From the NCBI GenBank assembly GCA_964601125.1, contig CAZRKB010000022.1:1-7519 (forward strand): a stretch of 7,519 nt of DNA, read 5' to 3'. The notes under the pieces are model-generated. The model was not told the origin of the DNA. It saw only the letters and a list, made by a program, of their open reading frames with translations, and ran no database searches. Made by a program: the position numbers and the translations under genes. Source of the stretch: DATDVC01 sp964601125 (GTDB lineage: Bacteria > Patescibacteriota > Minisyncoccia > Phycocordibacterales > WO2-35-19). Position 1 is the first letter of the stretch, and each line of letters begins with the position of its first letter. Positions 6,088-7,519 of the stretch are shown here, piece after piece.

Positions 6088-6453
6088 TTACTGCTTGACT
6101 AGGTATCGTGTGCACGTGTCCCAAATCGTCTTGACGGCATCGCCCCACTTTGTAGCAAGAAACTTATCGGTCAAGACATAGCATTTCTGATCCTCGGTAG
6201 ATGCGGGGTGGTAGTAGACGTATTCGATTTTACGTCCAGACAATATAAGTGTCCGCATAGGTTCCTCGTCAAGTTTAATATTGACACCCACGGAGGAGAG
6301 ATCATGTGCATTGCCCCACAAGTAATCTACCTCGATTTGAAGCATCTCTGCCCCTGAAACAAGATCTTCTTTGGTGGGCGGACGATACCCCTGCCATTTT
6401 GCCGACTCGTAAAATCTGACGAGTCTTTCTTCAACAGATAGCTCCGTGACCAT
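6088..6453 (-). CDS. Unrecognised small protein of the tRNA-Ala insertion
   Basis: The product is 121 aa from ATG at 6453; a GTG directly before it (6456) would add one residue. AAGGAG lies eight bases from the ATG and five from the GTG. I do not recognise the family. The N-terminal half looks helical (SVEERLVRFYESAKW, then EDLVSGAEMLQIEVDYLWG) and the C-terminal half has alternating beta-like strands (VGVNIKLD, MRTLILSG, IEYVYYHP, KCYVLTDK) and a terminal helix. There is no signal peptide or membrane segment and no Cys/His metal site. It has its own near-consensus promoter and terminator. Its place beside a nuclease and a replacement tRNA makes a role in the element (immunity or regulator) conceivable, but nothing in the sequence shows it. 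Confidence 0.8.
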   Translation of the reverse strand: MVTELSVEERLVRFYESAKWQGYRPPTKEDLVSGAEMLQIEVDYLWGNAHDLSSVGVNIKLDEEPMRTLILSGRKIEYVYYHPASTEDQKCYVLTDKFLATKWGDAVKTIWDTCTRYLVKQ

Positions 6454-6490
6454 CACTACTTCTCCTTTTTCAAAAATTTCTCTAGTTGCT

Positions 6491-6520
6491 ATTATAGCAT
6501 AGTTATAATCTTATTGTCAA
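6491..6520 (-). promoter_or_regulatory. Near-consensus sigma70 promoter of the 121-aa gene
   Basis: Minus-strand TTGACA (6520-6515, perfect), 18 bases, then TATAAT (6496-6491, perfect) preceded by TGC, an extended -10. It begins five bases past the 3' end of the tRNA. This is the best promoter match in the window and predicts strong constitutive expression. Confidence 0.85.
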
Positions 6521-6525
6521 TACTG

Positions 6526-6598
6526 TGGACTCGAGGGGTTTCGAACCCCTTACCTCGCCCATGCCATGGGCGCGCTCTACCAATTGAGCTACGAGCCC
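6526..6598 (-). tRNA. tRNA-Ala (anticodon GGC)
   Basis: A complete 73-base cloverleaf reads on the minus strand. The acceptor GGGCTCG pairs with CGAGTCC, with the G3:U70 wobble that marks alanine tRNAs. The rest is D stem GCTC/GAGC, anticodon stem CGCCC/GGGCG with loop ATGGCAT (anticodon GGC, codons GCC/GCU), variable loop AGGTA, T stem AGGGG/CCCCT with loop TTCGAAA, and discriminator A. CCA is not encoded (CA follows). A TATAAT touches base 1, too close to serve it, so transcription probably comes from upstream together with the GIY-YIG gene, whose last ten bases it overlaps. Confidence 0.96.
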
Positions 6599-6831
6599 AT
6601 TATACTTTTCAAAAATCTTCTTCCGGCAGATGATTTAAAATATAGTTCTCGTTTCCTTGCATCATGAAAATTATCAAATTCTTCAAAATATGCAAGTTCT
6701 AAATTTTTCATCCTAGAAGTAGTTTTCGTGTGACCGCTTTTGTGTTCTTTTAGACGACGTTCCATATTATTTGTCATCCCTTTGTATAAATTACCATCAT
6801 CATCTTTTAAAATATAAGTTGTATATTTCAT
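6589..6831 (-). CDS. Small GIY-YIG nuclease-domain protein
   Basis: The 80-aa product is almost entirely one GIY-YIG (UvrC/URI-type) domain. It has TYIL (5-8) and LYKGMTNN (15-22) as the GIY and YIG halves (with Lys for Ile in YIG), the Arg-bearing helix MERRLKEHKSG (23-33), and the catalytic-Glu helix ARKRELYFKS (58-67). Such free-standing domains are common in CPR genomes, often beside tRNA genes; their substrates are mostly unknown. The start is the ATG at 6831, with AAGGA ten bases upstream. The frame stays open further upstream, but there it only reads through the tRNA 5' relic. The TAG stop is bases 8-10 of the downstream tRNA-Ala, so the last two codons (Gly-Ser) are tRNA acceptor sequence. 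Confidence 0.9.
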   Translation of the reverse strand: MKYTTYILKDDDGNLYKGMTNNMERRLKEHKSGHTKTTSRMKNLELAYFEEFDNFHDARKRELYFKSSAGRRFLKSIMGS

Positions 6832-6842
6832 AAAAATTAATC

Positions 6843-6918
6843 CTTCCATGCCACCCGTCCGAACGGATGGCCGTTCATCCGGGCGGATGGACGTGTTATA
6901 CCACTTAACTATGGGCCC
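6843..6918 (-). pseudogene. 5' fragment of a broken tRNA-Ala(GGC) gene, with a 34-base insert in the anticodon loop
   Basis: On the minus strand GGGCCCA (6918-6912) is an acceptor 5' strand. It is followed by TA, a D arm GTTA/TAAC with loop AGTGGTA (6909-6895), A26, CGTCC (6893-6889) as the anticodon 5' stem, and A32-T33 (6888-6887). After 34 extra bases (6886-6853), GGC-AT (6852-6848) and GGAAG (6847-6843) supply anticodon GGC, positions 37-38 and a 3' stem with one mismatch (G28-A42). The T arm and acceptor 3' strand are missing and are found at 5512-5483. The joined 71-base tRNA would be alanine type by both anticodon and G3:U70. The first 33 bases are the firm part; assignment of 6852-6843 is inference. 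Confidence 0.7.
6853..6886 (-). repeat. 34-base palindromic insert in the tRNA anticodon loop
   Basis: The segment with its flanks folds compactly: CGTCC/GGACG closes two hairpins, ATCC/GGAT with loop GCCC and GAACGG/CCGTTC with loop CCAT. CCATCCG occurs twice, 20 bases apart. Its CCACCCGTC block (plus strand, 6851-6859) recurs in the terminator hairpin at 6044-6063 on the other strand, which suggests an interspersed REP-like palindrome. Confidence 0.45.
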
Positions 6919-6933
6919 AATTTGTTTTCTTAA

Positions 6934-6963
6934 AATATACACCAAAAATCAGCTTCGATCCAA
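6934..6963 (-). promoter_or_regulatory. Candidate promoter of the tRNA 5' relic, GIY-YIG gene and tRNA-Ala
   Basis: Minus-strand TTGGAT (6963-6958), 18 bases, then TATATT (6939-6934), ending 15 bases before the tRNA relic. It was presumably the original tRNA promoter and now would drive the nuclease and the complete tRNA-Ala. Confidence 0.5.
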
Positions 6964-6965
6964 AT

Positions 6966-6994
6966 TAGACAAAAATAATTTAAAATGTTATAAA
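6966..6994 (+). promoter_or_regulatory. Promoter of the 146-aa membrane protein gene
   Basis: TAGACA (6966-6971, five of six), 17 bases, then TATAAA (6989-6994) preceded by TGT, an extended -10. Its -35 lies two bases from the -35 of the opposite promoter, so the two are back to back. Confidence 0.65.
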
Positions 6995-7016
6995 CAAAAA
7001 GGAGGTTTCAACCTAG

Positions 7017-7457
7017 ATGAAAACCATTTTGGGTATCTTCTTTGCGATTTTTGGTTTAGGCATCATTTTGATGATTTACCAAGAAAGCAGGGATGCCTAT
7101 TTTGTCGACAGGATCAGATTCCAATCGGAATTTGGTCAACCTGCTGAAATCAGCGAGCTAGGCTTGCTAGCACGTAAAAACCGTGAACTGGTGATCTGGG
7201 AAAAAATCCGCGACACGGCAAGCTCGATCGTCGCGGAAGAAGCGCTCGCCAAATCTGCTTTGACGGGCCTTGAGGCCGAACGTAACAGAAAAAAGTTGGC
7301 TAGAATGTTGCGTCTGGCCTGGCAATTTGGCCAGTTTGAAGAAGCCGAGCAAACAGAGAGATACGGCTTCTTAAGTCGTTTAATAACCGACGACGGGATG
7401 ATCACCAGGAGTTGGTCAGACATCTACCTCGAGATTGAGGAGATGAGACCAAGATGA
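7017..7457 (+). CDS. Small single-pass membrane protein of unknown function
   Basis: The 146-aa product starts with a strongly hydrophobic segment (about 2-20), a signal anchor or uncleaved signal sequence since no clear cleavage site follows. Residues 21-146 are charged and mostly helical, with a central Ala/Glu/Arg-rich stretch (about 66-105) that could form a coiled coil. I recognise no family or catalytic motif. AAAGGAGG lies 11 bases before the ATG, somewhat far; the intervening AGGTT/AACCT palindrome (7003-7014) could fold and partly hide the site. The gene has its own promoter and terminator, so it is a single-gene unit. The coding sequence is visibly more GC-rich than its AT-rich flanks. 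Confidence 0.82.
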   Translation: MKTILGIFFAIFGLGIILMIYQESRDAYFVDRIRFQSEFGQPAEISELGLLARKNRELVIWEKIRDTASSIVAEEALAKSALTGLEAERNRKKLARMLRLAWQFGQFEEAEQTERYGFLSRLITDDGMITRSWSDIYLEIEEMRPR

Positions 7458-7464
7458 CCTTTAG

Positions 7465-7499
7465 GGCGCCCCGCAAGGAGGCGCCGTTTGTTTATATTT
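7465..7499 (+). terminator. Rho-independent terminator of the membrane protein gene
   Basis: GGCGCC (7465-7470) pairs with GGCGCC (7480-7485) and is extended by CC/GG with one bulged A, closing a GCAA tetraloop (7473-7476). A T-rich tract follows. It begins seven bases past the stop codon. Confidence 0.85.
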
Positions 7500-7519
7500 T
7501 ATATTTCTCCAAAATGAGT

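Larger units (their letters stand above)
5513..6842 (-). mobile_element. Putative 1.33-kb insertion splitting a tRNA-Ala gene
   Basis: The segment lies between the two collinear pieces of one tRNA-Ala. It holds the GIY-YIG gene, a complete second tRNA-Ala(GGC), a 121-aa orphan gene and a TPR gene remnant with terminator. Imperfect AT-rich direct repeats occur at the two edges (6842-6828 and 5526-5511). There is no integrase or transposase, so the GIY-YIG nuclease is the only candidate mobility factor. The insertion may be composite or the result of several events; edges are accurate to only a few bases. Confidence 0.45.

Noticed and set aside
5483..6598. Classical integrase att-site duplication of the intact tRNA-Ala
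   Set aside because: The 3' fragment does not match the 3' half of the intact tRNA-Ala, and no integrase gene is present.
6599..6604. TATAAT touching tRNA-Ala base 1 as its promoter
   Set aside because: A start seven bases downstream would fall inside the tRNA and remove its 5' end.
6589..6945. Longer 118-aa reading of the GIY-YIG gene from a GTG at 6945
   Set aside because: The extra 38 residues are a translation of the tRNA 5' relic and its palindromic insert; the ATG at 6831 has a ribosome site and begins at the domain.

Overview
The window looks like chromosomal DNA from a candidate-phyla-radiation bacterium (Patescibacteria, Parcubacteria-like). This rests on moderately AT-rich sequence, compact genes, a LOG-family protein of the CPR type, a Tgt with an enlarged central insertion, a membrane-anchored FKBP, and a small GIY-YIG protein pressed against tRNA genes. 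The standard code fits: TGA ends the last gene and Trp is TGG. The taxonomic call is inference from family flavour, not from a marker gene.

Left part (1-3025): an FKBP-type prolyl isomerase and tgt form a tight minus-strand operon (stop and start codons abut). A strong promoter just past tgt fires leftward out of the window into a foldable leader. A fused gene, LOG nucleotide phosphoribohydrolase plus pterin-4a-carbinolamine dehydratase, diverges on the plus strand from a shared AT-rich promoter region.

Middle part (3040-5434): a TPR protein gene with its own terminator, then a pyrF-pyrE pair (UMP synthesis) with strong Shine-Dalgarno sequences, a one-base gene gap and a 14-bp perfect terminator hairpin, all on the minus strand.

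Right part (5483-6963) is the most interesting. Two pieces of one tRNA-Ala(GGC) gene lie in the right order on the minus strand. The 5' piece (6918 down to about 6843) has an acceptor strand that pairs fully, including the G3:U70 alanine identity pair, with the 3' piece (5512 down to 5483). About 1.33 kb sits between them: a GIY-YIG nuclease gene, a complete but divergent tRNA-Ala(GGC), an unrecognised 121-aa gene behind a near-consensus promoter, and a TPR gene remnant with its terminator. I read this as an insertion that broke the native tRNA-Ala(GGC) gene and is complemented by a replacement tRNA with the same anticodon. The nuclease stop codon is bases 8-10 of the replacement tRNA, so tRNA processing should destroy the intact nuclease message.

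Right end (6966-7500): a divergent plus-strand gene for a small single-pass membrane protein of unknown function, with its own promoter and terminator.
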